DNA of 64,000 bases from Rivularia sp. MS3 (GTDB lineage Bacteria > Cyanobacteriota > Cyanobacteriia > Cyanobacteriales > Nostocaceae), in NCBI GenBank assembly GCA_019192545.1, contig JAHCMI010000023.1, positions 1-64,000 on the forward strand, written 5' to 3'. How positions within the stretch are numbered: position 1 is the first letter of the stretch; every line of letters starts with the position of its first letter. Below are positions 8,431 to 17,441 of the stretch, in pieces. Made by a program: the position numbers and the translations under genes. Below the pieces are notes generated by a model. It saw nothing but the letters and a program-made list of their open reading frames with translations. It was not told the DNA's origin and did no database searches.

Positions 8431-9552
8431 ATGTCTAAATATTCACCCGATATTGCCATCTTTCTACGTTGCCTTTACGGTGGTGGTGCCGAAAGAATTT
8501 TATTAAATTTAGCTCGTTGTTTCGTAGAGCAAGAACTAAAAGTTGATATGGTGCTTGCAAAGGCAGAAGGTTCCTTACTCAAGCAATTACCAGCAGAAAT
8601 TCGACTTATAGATTTAAAAGCGCAATCAAAGCTTGGTACTATACCAAAATTAGTGCAATATTTGCGACGAGAAGAGCCTAAAAGTATGTTAGCGGCTCTA
8701 CACTATCCTTGTGAAATTGCCCTTTTAGCCAAGCGTATTGCTGGGGTATCAACGCGAGTTGTAGTTTCCGAACGCAATCATTTATCTCTCGAAGCAAAAC
8801 GCATTCCTCAACTTTCAGTACGTTTAACACCATTAGCAGCAAGACTTTTATACCCCTGGGCAGATGGTATTGTGGCAATTTCTCAAGGAGTAGGGAAAGA
8901 TTTAGCCAATGTAACTCGTTTGCCCTTAGAACGGATTGATACAATTTACAATCCGATTTTAACTCCTGAAGTATTTGCCAAAGCAAAAGAACCAGTCGAT
9001 CATCCGTGGTTTCAACCAGGAGAACCGCCAGTCATCATAGCAGTAGGCAGGCTATATCCACAAAAAGATTATCCGACTTTGTTGCGCGCCTTTGCTCGAG
9101 TGCATCAAGTGCAACCTTGTCGATTAGTAATTTTGGGAGAGGGGCCTGAAAAAGATAATATCAAGGATTTAATTTGCGAATTAGGTTTGCAAGAAGATGT
9201 TGCCATGTTGGGTTTTGTTGATAACCCTCATGCTTATATGGCACACAGCGCAGTTTTCGTTTTATCTTCTGCTTGGGAAGGTTTTGGTAATGTCGTTGCA
9301 GAAGCCTTAGCTGTGGGAACTCCAGTAGTGTCTACAAATTGTCACAGCGGGCCTGCGGAGATTCTAGCAGATGGCAAGTATGGAGAATTAACTCCAGTTG
9401 GGGAACCAGATGCTATGGCTGGGGCTATTTTAAAGGTACTTGCTGGCAATATTAAGCAAGCAGACTCTCAGTGGCTAAATCAATTCACCATAAAATATGG
9501 TGCCGAAAAGTACTTAAACGCATTGAATATACCTGCCAAAGTCTTAGTTTAA
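8431..9552 (+). CDS. Family 4 glycosyltransferase
   Basis: A 373-residue GT-B retaining transferase. The N-terminal Rossmann domain begins with DIAIFLRCLYGGGAERILLNLA (acceptor side); the C-terminal donor-binding domain has VGRLYPQKDYPTLLRAFA, LVILGEGPEKDNI and the E-x7-E signature in EGFGNVVAEALAVGTP. Length and motifs match full-length GT4 enzymes. AAGG precedes the ATG by about 12 bases. A fragment with the same motifs and its own N-terminus survives at 14944-15174, so this gene had a second copy. The Wzy-type gene follows after 20 bases. It probably adds an alpha-linked sugar to the repeat unit. Confidence 0.9.
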   Translation: MSKYSPDIAIFLRCLYGGGAERILLNLARCFVEQELKVDMVLAKAEGSLLKQLPAEIRLIDLKAQSKLGTIPKLVQYLRREEPKSMLAALHYPCEIALLAKRIAGVSTRVVVSERNHLSLEAKRIPQLSVRLTPLAARLLYPWADGIVAISQGVGKDLANVTRLPLERIDTIYNPILTPEVFAKAKEPVDHPWFQPGEPPVIIAVGRLYPQKDYPTLLRAFARVHQVQPCRLVILGEGPEKDNIKDLICELGLQEDVAMLGFVDNPHAYMAHSAVFVLSSAWEGFGNVVAEALAVGTPVVSTNCHSGPAEILADGKYGELTPVGEPDAMAGAILKVLAGNIKQADSQWLNQFTIKYGAEKYLNALNIPAKVLV

Positions 9553-9572
9553 AAACTAAAAAATTCTTGATA

Positions 9573-10910
9573 ATGCTGCAATTGAACCACTTTAGTCAAA
9601 ATCGCAAACAATCCGAGTCAAAATCTGAAGCTAAATCATTTGCAGAAAGAGTAATTTACTGGACAATTGTCCTTACACCACTTTGGTGGCTGATGGGAAT
9701 ACAAACTATTGTCTATCCGATTGTCAGCGTATTTTTACTAGTAGCTGGTTTGAAGCTAGATAAGCTCATGAAACAATCCTTACCGATTTGTAACTGGGCA
9801 TGGTTGGGAATGATTTTTGCTGCACTGTGGACAAATATTTTAGGTTTAGAATCAATCGGCTTTCCAGCTTTAAAAACAGCAGCAACACTCTTTACTTTAT
9901 TCAAAGGCTACTTAATGATATTTGCCTGCATGACTTTACCCTTTTGGCATCGCATTCAGGTGAAAACCATTGTAAGAGCCGTATCCTGGATGACTGCTGG
10001 TTTATTAGTAACCCTGGCGATTCAACTAATAATACTTTTTGTAATGGGGCCTCAAGAGTCAATATTACCGCCTCTAGCTCGATTAATTCCAGGTGAAAAA
10101 GAAAGTATGATGGTCAAGTTTGCTACGATTCGAGCATTTTTTGGCGTTCCTTTACCCAGGGCAGTTTTGTATACAGCCGACCCACCTATTTTAGGGGTTT
10201 GCGGTCTTTTATGTTTCTTTATGTGTTTGGGTGAAAGCAACCAAAGATTGCGTAAATTTGCTATTGCCGGTAGTATAATCAGTTTAATAATTTCTCAAAG
10301 TCGTCTTGCTTGGATATGTTTTCCCTTGGTTTGGCTAATTATATATTGCTTTCGTAGCGGGTTGGCTCGACAAGGTTATTTATGGATAGTATCTTTGATT
10401 TCTTTGTTTGCTGCTGTGTTAAGTTTGAGCGTACAAGATTTAATCGCTTTACCTCTAGCAACTTTTAATAGCGGCCGTCCAGAATCATCTAAAGATAGAG
10501 AATATGTGATTAATGCCACTATTGATGCATGGAAAGATTCTCCTTGGTTGGGTTGGGGAGTTATGGATAAAACTGTAAGTTGGGGGAATGGAGCTTTTGT
10601 ACTTCCTTTAGGAACCTTTTCTTCCTATGCTAAAGTGCTTTACATTCACGGTATTTTGGGATTTATTTTCTTTATTGCGGCACTGGTTTCAACTTTGTGC
10701 AGCTTTTGGGAACCTGCTATCAAAGGAAACCCAATTTGTCAGCGTGCATTTGGGTGTTTAGTTGCTTTATATTTATTACTTCATGCCACTAATTTAACTT
10801 GGATGGCGATTTATTTTTGGTTCTTTTTTGTTTGGTTGGGAGCGATTCTTTCCGAACAGCAGCAGCAAGATTTAAATGTTAGTCAATGGGAAGAGTTAAT
10901 AGGTAATTGA
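9573..10910 (+). CDS. O-antigen ligase/Wzy-type polymerase
   Basis: The open frame reaches back to 9471 inside the GT4 gene, but the first ATG clear of that gene is at 9573, giving 445 residues. About ten or more hydrophobic helices surround a large loop containing FNSGRPESSKDREYVINATIDAWKDSPWLGWG, the usual signature of the Wzy_C/O-antigen ligase superfamily; SQSRLAW lies before it. Such proteins polymerise or ligate lipid-linked repeat units on the outer face of the membrane. With the flippase and co-polymerase this completes a Wzx/Wzy/Wzc set. Ligase versus polymerase cannot be decided from sequence alone; the context favours polymerase. Confidence 0.82.
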   Translation: MLQLNHFSQNRKQSESKSEAKSFAERVIYWTIVLTPLWWLMGIQTIVYPIVSVFLLVAGLKLDKLMKQSLPICNWAWLGMIFAALWTNILGLESIGFPALKTAATLFTLFKGYLMIFACMTLPFWHRIQVKTIVRAVSWMTAGLLVTLAIQLIILFVMGPQESILPPLARLIPGEKESMMVKFATIRAFFGVPLPRAVLYTADPPILGVCGLLCFFMCLGESNQRLRKFAIAGSIISLIISQSRLAWICFPLVWLIIYCFRSGLARQGYLWIVSLISLFAAVLSLSVQDLIALPLATFNSGRPESSKDREYVINATIDAWKDSPWLGWGVMDKTVSWGNGAFVLPLGTFSSYAKVLYIHGILGFIFFIAALVSTLCSFWEPAIKGNPICQRAFGCLVALYLLLHATNLTWMAIYFWFFFVWLGAILSEQQQQDLNVSQWEELIGN

Positions 10911-10945
10911 TAATGGGTAATTGCTAAATTTTCGCGGCAATAACT

Positions 10946-11308
10946 GGTATTATCTTACATATTCTTCACTATGCTTTGCTTTACCTGACTTTTTTAGATG
11001 CGTGAAAGTTCGGTGATTTAACATTCTACAATTTTTTTACTTTAAAATTGTATCTGGACATACTTTTATTTTTGAATTGGTTAATTATACTGACCGCATA
11101 AAAATAAAGTTGAACGAGTGTTTCTACCGAAGCGATTGAGTCACCTCAACAATAAGACTTCTTTTTCGCAATGTTTTTTAATTGTGGGGATTGTACATTT
11201 TTTTGCTGAATAAAGAAACTGTGCGAGTTCTTGTCAGTTTTTTTTGGTTATCTACATAGTCAACGAACCTAAGTCTGCTTATACCCGTTAGCAGGGAAAT
11301 TATTGTGT
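10946..11308 (+). promoter_or_regulatory. Long conserved leader of wecG, duplicate copy 2
   Basis: A 360-bp non-coding leader conserved with 2797-3156. It ends in GCAGGGA, a ribosome-binding site about 11 bases before the ATG at 11309. The length before a single gene and the shared blocks suggest that the promoter and 5' untranslated region were duplicated with the gene start. I saw no JUMPstart-type element or recognisable riboswitch. Confidence 0.55.
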
Positions 11309-12226
11309 ATGGCAAGCTCCTTTTCTTTTTTAAGAACACCTTCCGGTTTTCATAGTGATATTAGTGTCTCTAATACACATAATCCATCAATAAATGATAG
11401 GCAAATAGACAAACCTACTGCTTTAAGTGTCTATTTATTGGAGCGAAGAATAGACTGCATGTCTATCTCTTCAATTGTGGAAGCAATTGATAAAGCCTGT
11501 AGAGAGGATAAGAAAATCACTGTAGCCAATTATAATATCCACAGTTTTAATTTATCGATGCAACTGCCTTGGTATTACGAGTTTTTGCAAAGTGCAGAGA
11601 TTGCTAATTGCGATAGTGTAGGAATATTGAAAGCAATCGGCTATATGGGATTGGATTTACCTTTAAATTATCGAACTTCCTATACGCTTTTAATGCCTAG
11701 AGTCTTGGAAAGCTGCAATCAGAAAAAGTATTCGGTATTTTTATTAGGTGGAAATCCTCAATGTTTAACAACTGCGATTAATAATTTGCAACTGCAATAC
11801 CCCAGAGTTAGTTTTACAGGGCATCACGGATATTTTGATAAACAGGATGTGCAAGCAAATCAGTCAGTAATCGAGCAAATTAATCAATTTCAACCAAATG
11901 TTTTAATTGTAGGCATGGGAATGCCGATTCAGGAACATTGGGTACAGCAGCATCGCGATAGCTTAAGGGTTAATGCGATTATGCTTGGTGGAGCAATTAT
12001 CGATAGAATGGCCGGAATTGTTCCGGATTGTCCAAATGTTATATCTGATGCTGGTTTGGAGTGGTTTTATCGCTTTTGTCGCGAGCCTAAACGTTTAGCA
12101 GCCCGTTATTTGTTAGGAAATCCGGCTTTTGCGCTGCATATTGCTTTGGCAATGTTTAATAAAATGTCTTTACGAGTTGAATTAACACCAAAGTTAGAGA
12201 ATTTTGATTGTAGAGTAGGTGATTAG
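11309..12226 (+). CDS. WecG/TagA/CpsF-family glycosyltransferase (GT26)
   Basis: A 305-residue second intact member of the WecG/TagA/CpsF family. A ~45-residue polar N-terminal extension (MASSFSFLRTPSGF...) precedes the domain, which starts near YLLERRIDCMSISSIVEAID. Landmarks: NYNIHSFNLSM, ANCDSVGILKAIG, VFLLGGNPQC, VLIVGMGMPIQEHWVQQH and GLEWFYRFCREPKRLAARYLLG. A TTG six bases upstream is in frame, but ATG at 11309 has better spacing to GCAGGGA. It differs clearly from the WecG at 1005, so the two probably act on different intermediates. Its own 5' third is duplicated at 2797-3342. It may start synthesis of the repeat unit or add its second sugar. Confidence 0.87.
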   Translation: MASSFSFLRTPSGFHSDISVSNTHNPSINDRQIDKPTALSVYLLERRIDCMSISSIVEAIDKACREDKKITVANYNIHSFNLSMQLPWYYEFLQSAEIANCDSVGILKAIGYMGLDLPLNYRTSYTLLMPRVLESCNQKKYSVFLLGGNPQCLTTAINNLQLQYPRVSFTGHHGYFDKQDVQANQSVIEQINQFQPNVLIVGMGMPIQEHWVQQHRDSLRVNAIMLGGAIIDRMAGIVPDCPNVISDAGLEWFYRFCREPKRLAARYLLGNPAFALHIALAMFNKMSLRVELTPKLENFDCRVGD

Positions 12227-12343
12227 TATTTGAACGAGCCTTAATTGCTGGGTGAGGGTTAGGAGTGGGAGGGGGGGGAAATTATTTTTCAGTCTTTTTG
12301 TTTTACCTGTCAAAACTTATGAAATGAAGTACTACTAATAGTC

Positions 12344-12457
12344 TGTCCCGTTAGTTTTGATGGGCATATCGTAAATATAAAAAATATTTTCTTCCCCCAC
12401 TCCCCCACTCTCCCCCTCTCCCCCTCCCTGCCCTTACCCGTCAATTTTAATGGGACA
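12344..12457. mobile_element. TGTCCC-ended MITE, copy 1
   Basis: Terminal inverted repeats TGTCCCGTTAGTTTTGATGG and its partner ending CAATTTTAATGGGACA. The interior is a C-rich tract of CTCCCC/CCCACT units. A copy in the opposite orientation stands at 28810-28911 with the same ends. AATAGTC occurs just outside both ends here and may be a target duplication. The rest of the 12227-12718 spacer shows no gene. Confidence 0.72.
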
Positions 12458-12718
12458 AACCAATAGTCTTTTTCGTTAATTTCGAGGGTTTATAAACTCT
12501 TTTAAAAAAAATTCTTATAGTACCCAGAAGAAGAGAATATAGAGGTTTTCATTTGAATAGAATATTACCTAACCCTCAGTTCCTAGCTTTATTAAGGAGA
12601 GAAGTACCGAAGGCGGGATGAGGTTTCCACAAAAAGATTATATATATCTGGTAGTTAAAATTTACTTCCGGAAATTATTAGCGAAATATTTTTAACCTTT
12701 GAAACAACAGAAGTAATT

Positions 12719-13705
12719 ATGAAAAATAACGCAACACCATTAATTTCTGTAATTATTCCCGTATATAACGGTGAAAAAACGATTCGGCAAACAATTGAAT
12801 CGGTATTGAATCAAACCTATACAAATTTAGAGTTAATAGTTATAAATGATGGCTCTCGGGATTTAACGCTAAACGTAATATGTAGTATCAAAGATTATCG
12901 TTTAAAGGTATTTTCCTATGATAATGCTGGTGTTTGTATGAGCCGCAATCGGGGAATTGAACGCGCTCGTGGTCAGTTTATTTCGTTTTTGAATGCTGAT
13001 GATACTTGGACTCGGGATAAACTCGAAGCTCAGTTAAAAGCCTTAGAAGCAAATCCTCAAGCATCAGTAGCTTATTCTTGGGTTGACTACATTGATGAAT
13101 ATGGTGAGTTTATCCGTGATGGCAATCATATAACGATTAATGGTGATGCCTACGAACAATTATTAATCCAAAACGTTTTAGAAAATGGCTCAAATCCTTT
13201 AATTCGCAGGCAGGCTTTGATTAATACTGGTACTTTCAACGAATTATTAACCCTTGCTGAAGATTGGGATATGTGGTTGCGCTTAGCAAAGCGGTATGAT
13301 TTCGTGACGGTACCGCGTCCCCAGGTTTTATACCGTGCTTCTTCTCGTTCGGTATCTACTAATGTTTTAAAAATGGAAAAAGCCTGTTTAAAATTTATCG
13401 AACAAGCTTACAATTGCGCTCCTAAGTCATTGCAAAAATTAAAAAGAAAGTCACTCGCAAGCCTTTATCACTATCTCACCTTTAAATCATTAGAATCACC
13501 ATCGGGACAAAAAAACGGGGCGATCGCCATCAAATTTTTGGCGAATGCGATTTGGAACGATTTATCTGTAATTATCCAGTGGCAAACTATGTCTGAAGCA
13601 TTATTCAAAATTTGTATGGTGTTTCTTCTACCTCCCCAGCAGTATCAAATTTTGAAAATCAAACTTAAGACACGTTTTTTAAGAAGGCAGAAGGTTATGG
13701 GGTGA
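12719..13705 (+). CDS. Family 2 glycosyltransferase (paralogue of 7195)
   Basis: A 328-residue GT-A transferase with PLISVIIPVYNGEKTI, the metal motif NADD at 92-95 (first position Asn where the paralogue has Asp; NADD/NSDD variants are also seen in active GT2 enzymes) and EDWDMWLRLA. It aligns along its length with the protein at 7195-8190 and differs mainly in scattered substitutions. Both end in a basic tail (LKIKLKTRFLRRQK). The spacer before it is 490 bp with a MITE, so it may be transcribed apart from wecG. The pair probably diverged in donor or acceptor use after duplication. Confidence 0.9.
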   Translation: MKNNATPLISVIIPVYNGEKTIRQTIESVLNQTYTNLELIVINDGSRDLTLNVICSIKDYRLKVFSYDNAGVCMSRNRGIERARGQFISFLNADDTWTRDKLEAQLKALEANPQASVAYSWVDYIDEYGEFIRDGNHITINGDAYEQLLIQNVLENGSNPLIRRQALINTGTFNELLTLAEDWDMWLRLAKRYDFVTVPRPQVLYRASSRSVSTNVLKMEKACLKFIEQAYNCAPKSLQKLKRKSLASLYHYLTFKSLESPSGQKNGAIAIKFLANAIWNDLSVIIQWQTMSEALFKICMVFLLPPQQYQILKIKLKTRFLRRQKVMG

Positions 13706-13707
13706 AA

Positions 13708-13779
13708 AATGTTTGTAGTTGCGCTTAAGCGCATCACATTCCGGAGGAGGGCTAAAGCCCAACTACGAACCGGCGCAAA
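13708..13779. repeat. Palindromic GTAGTTGCGCTTAAGCGC-type element
   Basis: An inverted-repeat element whose ends are TTTGTAGTTGCGCTTAAGCG and GCCCAACTACGAAC. The same type recurs at 46682-46738 as a tighter hairpin (GTTCGTAGTTGCGCTTTAGC...GCAACTACGAAC). It fills most of the spacer between two glycosyltransferase genes. Confidence 0.7.
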
Positions 13780-13796
13780 ATTAAGGTTAAAAATAA

Positions 13797-14951
13797 ATGT
13801 TTAATTTCGGTTTTATTGTAGAGCAGGCATTAGGACATGTTACCCATTATCAAAATCTGAAATATTGGGTAGATAAAGATAGTAATATCAAACCTAACTG
13901 GATGCCTGTAGGAACAAAGACGAATGATATTTGGGAAAAATTTCCGGTTATTCGTAATAATTGGTCGTTGCAAGTTAGTCTGCGCGCCCGTCGAGCTATA
14001 AATGCAGCAATGAAGTTACAAAAACCAGACGCATTGTTTCTGCATACTCAAACGCTGGCACTGTTTTCTATTCCTTTTATGCATCGCATTCCTACGATTA
14101 TTTCTACCGATGCTACACCTTTAAACCTTGATAGTATTGCCACTGGATACAATCATCAAGTCGGTGGTAATTATTTAGTAGAGCGGGGAAAATTTCAGTG
14201 GAATAAAAGTACTTATAGTGCTGCTACTGCAATTGTGACGTGGTGCGAATGGGCTAAAAGTTCTTTGATTAATGATTACGATATATCTCCGGAAAAAATC
14301 ATTGTCATTCCGCCGGGAGTGGATTTAGAAAAGTGGAATTTTAAAAACGAAAAATCTCTAAAAAATGAAAATACACGAGCAAATCCTTTAAAGTTATTAT
14401 TCGTGGGAGGAGATTTTGCTCGTAAGGGGGGTTATACTCTACTCGAAGCCTTTCTTGATGGTTTAGATAAGGATTATACCCTCGATATCGTCACCAAAGA
14501 TAACACCTTACAGAGGGAATTAACCGGCATCGAAAACCTAAAGCTACATTGCGATTTAACTCCTAACAGCCAGCGTCTCAAACAGCTTTACCAACAAGCA
14601 GATATTTTCGTTTTCCCTACCGAAGCAGATTGCTTGCCCAGTGCGATTTCCGAAGCAATGGCAGCAGGTTTACCAATAATTACTACCAATGTTGGTGCTA
14701 TAGCAGAGCAAGTTCAACATGGCATCAACGGCTTAATCGTGCCGCCATCAGATGCTACAGCTTTAGCGATCGCTTTGAAAAGTCTGAAAAATAATCCTGC
14801 AAAAATAGCAGAAATGGCTGTTGCCAGTCGTCGGTTAGCCGAAAAGCGTTTTGATGCTCGGTGTAATTATGGCGAGATTCTTAATTTAATGAAAACTATA
14901 TCGGAAAAATCTGGTTTGCAGTATAAAGCAAAGAATCTTTTCCATGCTTAA
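13797..14951 (+). CDS. Family 4 glycosyltransferase
   Basis: A 384-residue GT-B transferase. The N-terminal acceptor half includes HVTHYQNLKYWVDKD and FSIPFMHRIPTIISTDATP; the C-terminal donor half has LLFVGGDFARKGGYTLLEAF, ADIFVFPTEADCLPSAISEAMAAGLP (E-x7-E type signature) and NGLIVPPSD. It is full length and unlike the GT4 at 8431. AGG lies ~10 bases before the ATG. Its last bases overlap the start codon of the deleted GT4 fragment that follows. The substrate is unknown; context places it in exopolysaccharide synthesis. Confidence 0.88.
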   Translation: MFNFGFIVEQALGHVTHYQNLKYWVDKDSNIKPNWMPVGTKTNDIWEKFPVIRNNWSLQVSLRARRAINAAMKLQKPDALFLHTQTLALFSIPFMHRIPTIISTDATPLNLDSIATGYNHQVGGNYLVERGKFQWNKSTYSAATAIVTWCEWAKSSLINDYDISPEKIIVIPPGVDLEKWNFKNEKSLKNENTRANPLKLLFVGGDFARKGGYTLLEAFLDGLDKDYTLDIVTKDNTLQRELTGIENLKLHCDLTPNSQRLKQLYQQADIFVFPTEADCLPSAISEAMAAGLPIITTNVGAIAEQVQHGINGLIVPPSDATALAIALKSLKNNPAKIAEMAVASRRLAEKRFDARCNYGEILNLMKTISEKSGLQYKAKNLFHA

Positions 14952-15174
14952 ATCGCCATTGGATATTGCTATCTTTCTCCAATAGCATCAATGTCGATTG
15001 GTAATCTTAGGAGAAGGTTTAGAAAAGAAAAATTTCAACAATTTAATTTATGAATTGCAATTACGAGCAGAAGTTTCACTCTTGGGTTTTGTCGATAATC
15101 CTTATGCTTACATGGCTCATAGTACAGTTTTCGTTTTGTCCTCTGCTTGGCAAGGCTTTAGTAACGTAATTTAC
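14944..15174 (+). pseudogene. Internally deleted GT4 glycosyltransferase
   Basis: Starts MLKSPLDIAIFLQ then a stop, matching the beginning of the GT4 at 8431 (DIAIFLR). Immediately after, in another frame, comes HQCRLVILGEGLEKKNFNNL and LLGFVDNPYAYMAHSTVFVL, matching its residues from about 225 to 285. Roughly 210 codons are deleted. Similarity ends near 15174 where heptad repeats begin. It is a relic of a second copy of that gene in the same order relative to the duplicated GT2. Confidence 0.85.
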
Positions 15175-15182
15175 TCGTCAAC

Positions 15183-15243
15183 TGGCTACTTGTTAACTGT
15201 TAACTGTTCACTGCTCACTGCTCACTGCTCACTGCTCACTGAT
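15183..15243. repeat. Heptad tandem repeat (GTTAACT/GCTCACT)
   Basis: Tandem 7-bp units TTAACTG, TTCACTG and CTCACTG, a short tandemly repeated repetitive sequence typical of heterocystous cyanobacteria. It fills the space between the GT4 relic and the Wzc gene and leaves only seven bases before that ATG, with no visible ribosome-binding site. Confidence 0.85.
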
Positions 15244-15250
15244 TAATATC

Positions 15251-17299
15251 ATGAATAAAATAACTGCAATAACTCTTAGACATTGGAAGCCTGTAATTCT
15301 ATGGAATTTGTTAGTTTTAGGTGTAACTAGCTATATTGCTATAGTTACACCTCGGATGTGGAATGCCTCGGCTCAATTAACTATTCCGGCAACAAATGGC
15401 AATTTAGATGCAAGTTTGGGTATTTTAGGTTCTTTCAGAAAAGATAATTCTAGTATTTCTGCAAGTAGCGATAGTCAACTACAGCTACAGAAAAGTATTT
15501 TGACTAGCGATACTTTGATGGAAAAGGTTCTTAGCGTCGATCCACAAAAAGATAAATTTACAAATGTGTCTGGCTATAAGTCGCTGTATGAAATTTCCGT
15601 CGATGAAAACTCGCGAATAATTACCATACATACGAAAGGTTCATCGCCAGAATTAGCTAAAATCCGTACTAATAATCTCATCACTTTATTTCAACAACGG
15701 CTCAAAGAACTTCGACAGCAAAACCGTTTATCAAAAAGACAATTTAGTGCAGTTGAATTAGAAGAAGCTCGCAATAATTTAATGGCAGCACAGCAAACTT
15801 TAGCGCAATTTAAACAGTCAACTGCTTTAATTGATGCTGAAGAACAAACCAAAGCTATCGTAACTACAATTGACGGTTTAACGAAAGCTCGATTAGAAGC
15901 ATTATCTCTTGCCGAATACAATCAAAATCGCGTTAATACGCTATCAAATTTATTGAGCATGTCCTCCAACCAAGCAATTCGTTCATTAAGCTTGGGAGAA
16001 AATCGCGATTATCAATTTATCAGAGGCAAACTAGCAGAAATCAAAGCCGAATTGTCTGGCTTACAGGCTAAATATACCAATAACCACCCGCAAGTTCGTC
16101 AGCTTCTACAGCAGGAACAAGTATTATTAAATCGGATGCAAAACCAAGTCCAACGAACTTCTGGCGGCATGGCTATCGACACTACAGTCAGCGGTGAAGG
16201 GCAAGGGCGCGCTGGTTTAATCGAACAATTAGTATTGGCAGAAACTGAAGCTTCCGGGCAACAAAGGCGTGCTATATTAATACAAAATCAAATAGAAAAG
16301 CTGACAGCGAACTTAAATTCTATTCCCAACCAACAAAAGCGATTAACAGAACTTCAGCGTAACGTTGATGTCGCTGAAGGTGTTTATAAAGGTTTAGTCG
16401 CTCAAGTTCAGCAGACAAATATCGATGTTTTTGACGTTTATCCGAATGTGGAAACTTTAGATTCACCCAGAGTTAATAACAACCCGATTTCTCCCAAAAA
16501 ATCTTTGATGATTCTCAATGCTTTATTAGCAGGAATCACCGGCAGTATTGCATTAATTTTACTATTAGAAAGACGCAATCCGTTGTTAAGCCCTCAAGAT
16601 TTGCAGGATATGAAATTCCCGATGGTTGTTTCTATTCCCCAACTCAAAGACACAGAATTAACATCAGATTTAGATGACAAACAAGTTAAATTTGAACGTC
16701 TGGCTTCAGCCCTGAGTTTACAACCTTTAAATAACCGTCATCTGTTAATTACCAGCGCGATGGAAAGCGAAGGTAAAACAACCGTAACTTTAGGTTTAGG
16801 AAAAGCATTAGTAGAATTAGGTTTTCGAGTGCTGCTAGTCGATGGTGATTTTATCCGCGCTGAATTGACTCAAAATTTAGGCTTTACTCAAGAATTAAAT
16901 ATTACAAACGAAGTTGTTTCCATAGAGCCGAATTTGGATTTATTACCCGCAACACCGCGCAGCAGTAAAATTGTGCAAATGGTATCCCAAGGAAGATTTC
17001 AGCAGGCTTTAGCAGATGCTGAGTCTCATACAGAGTACGATTACGTGTTAGTTGATACTGCTCCCGTTAGCGCTACAACCGCTACAGCATTAATGACGGC
17101 TCAAATTCCCAATGTATTGTTTGTAGTTAAACCAGGCATGAGTTTTAGTAGCTCGGTACGCGATAGCTTGCAGCAGTTAATGGAACATCAAGCTCATATA
17201 TTAGGTTTGGTTGTTAACGGCGTGGAAACTTCGGCTAAACCTTATAAGCTAAAGTTGCATTCTTCAGGTAAGGATACGGCGGATTCTGTTTTAAGCTAA
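15251..17299 (+). CDS. Wzc-type polysaccharide co-polymerase with BY-kinase-like ATPase domain
   Basis: A 682-residue inner-membrane protein that would control chain length and export with Wzx/Wzy. First membrane helix ~14-32, Wzz-type domain, periplasmic coiled-coil (~150-390, Gln- and Leu-rich), proline-rich NNPISPKKS before a second helix (~415-435), then a cytoplasmic ATPase domain: Walker A SAMESEGKTT (Lys 509), Walker A' VLLVDGDF and Walker B DYVLVDTAP. The usual PGEGK is SEGK here, and the tail after the ATPase has a single Tyr (SAKPYKLKL), so the Tyr cluster typical of Wzc autokinases is absent. No ribosome-binding site is visible next to the upstream heptads. Confidence 0.88.
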   Translation: MNKITAITLRHWKPVILWNLLVLGVTSYIAIVTPRMWNASAQLTIPATNGNLDASLGILGSFRKDNSSISASSDSQLQLQKSILTSDTLMEKVLSVDPQKDKFTNVSGYKSLYEISVDENSRIITIHTKGSSPELAKIRTNNLITLFQQRLKELRQQNRLSKRQFSAVELEEARNNLMAAQQTLAQFKQSTALIDAEEQTKAIVTTIDGLTKARLEALSLAEYNQNRVNTLSNLLSMSSNQAIRSLSLGENRDYQFIRGKLAEIKAELSGLQAKYTNNHPQVRQLLQQEQVLLNRMQNQVQRTSGGMAIDTTVSGEGQGRAGLIEQLVLAETEASGQQRRAILIQNQIEKLTANLNSIPNQQKRLTELQRNVDVAEGVYKGLVAQVQQTNIDVFDVYPNVETLDSPRVNNNPISPKKSLMILNALLAGITGSIALILLLERRNPLLSPQDLQDMKFPMVVSIPQLKDTELTSDLDDKQVKFERLASALSLQPLNNRHLLITSAMESEGKTTVTLGLGKALVELGFRVLLVDGDFIRAELTQNLGFTQELNITNEVVSIEPNLDLLPATPRSSKIVQMVSQGRFQQALADAESHTEYDYVLVDTAPVSATTATALMTAQIPNVLFVVKPGMSFSSSVRDSLQQLMEHQAHILGLVVNGVETSAKPYKLKLHSSGKDTADSVLS

Positions 17300-17356
17300 G
17301 GGCGATCGCGTTTAAGTCCTTATAAGTTATAAGGGGTAAAGACATTTCTTCGTAGG

Positions 17357-17414
17357 TAGGTTGGGTTAAGCTCCGCGCAACCCAACATCCGAGTTGAGTT
17401 TCTCTGTGTTCAAC
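17357..17414. repeat. TAGGTTGGGTTAAGCTCCGC dispersed repeat
   Basis: A 58-bp segment that recurs inverted at 28743-28800 with few differences. It contains the inverted pair GGTTGGGTT and AACCCAACA around CTCCGCG. It lies between the two convergent gene blocks and may be transcribed from either side; a terminator role is possible but unproven. Confidence 0.7.
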
Positions 17415-17441
17415 AATTTTGAGGGGTTTTAAGAATTATTC

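Noticed and set aside
9471-9572. N-terminal extension of the Wzy-type protein
   Set aside because: It lies inside the GT4 coding sequence and its residues do not resemble a membrane-protein start; ATG 9573 is better.
12719-13705. Inactive GT2 because DADD is NADD
   Set aside because: NADD/NSDD occurs in many GT2 enzymes and the metal-binding Asp remains.
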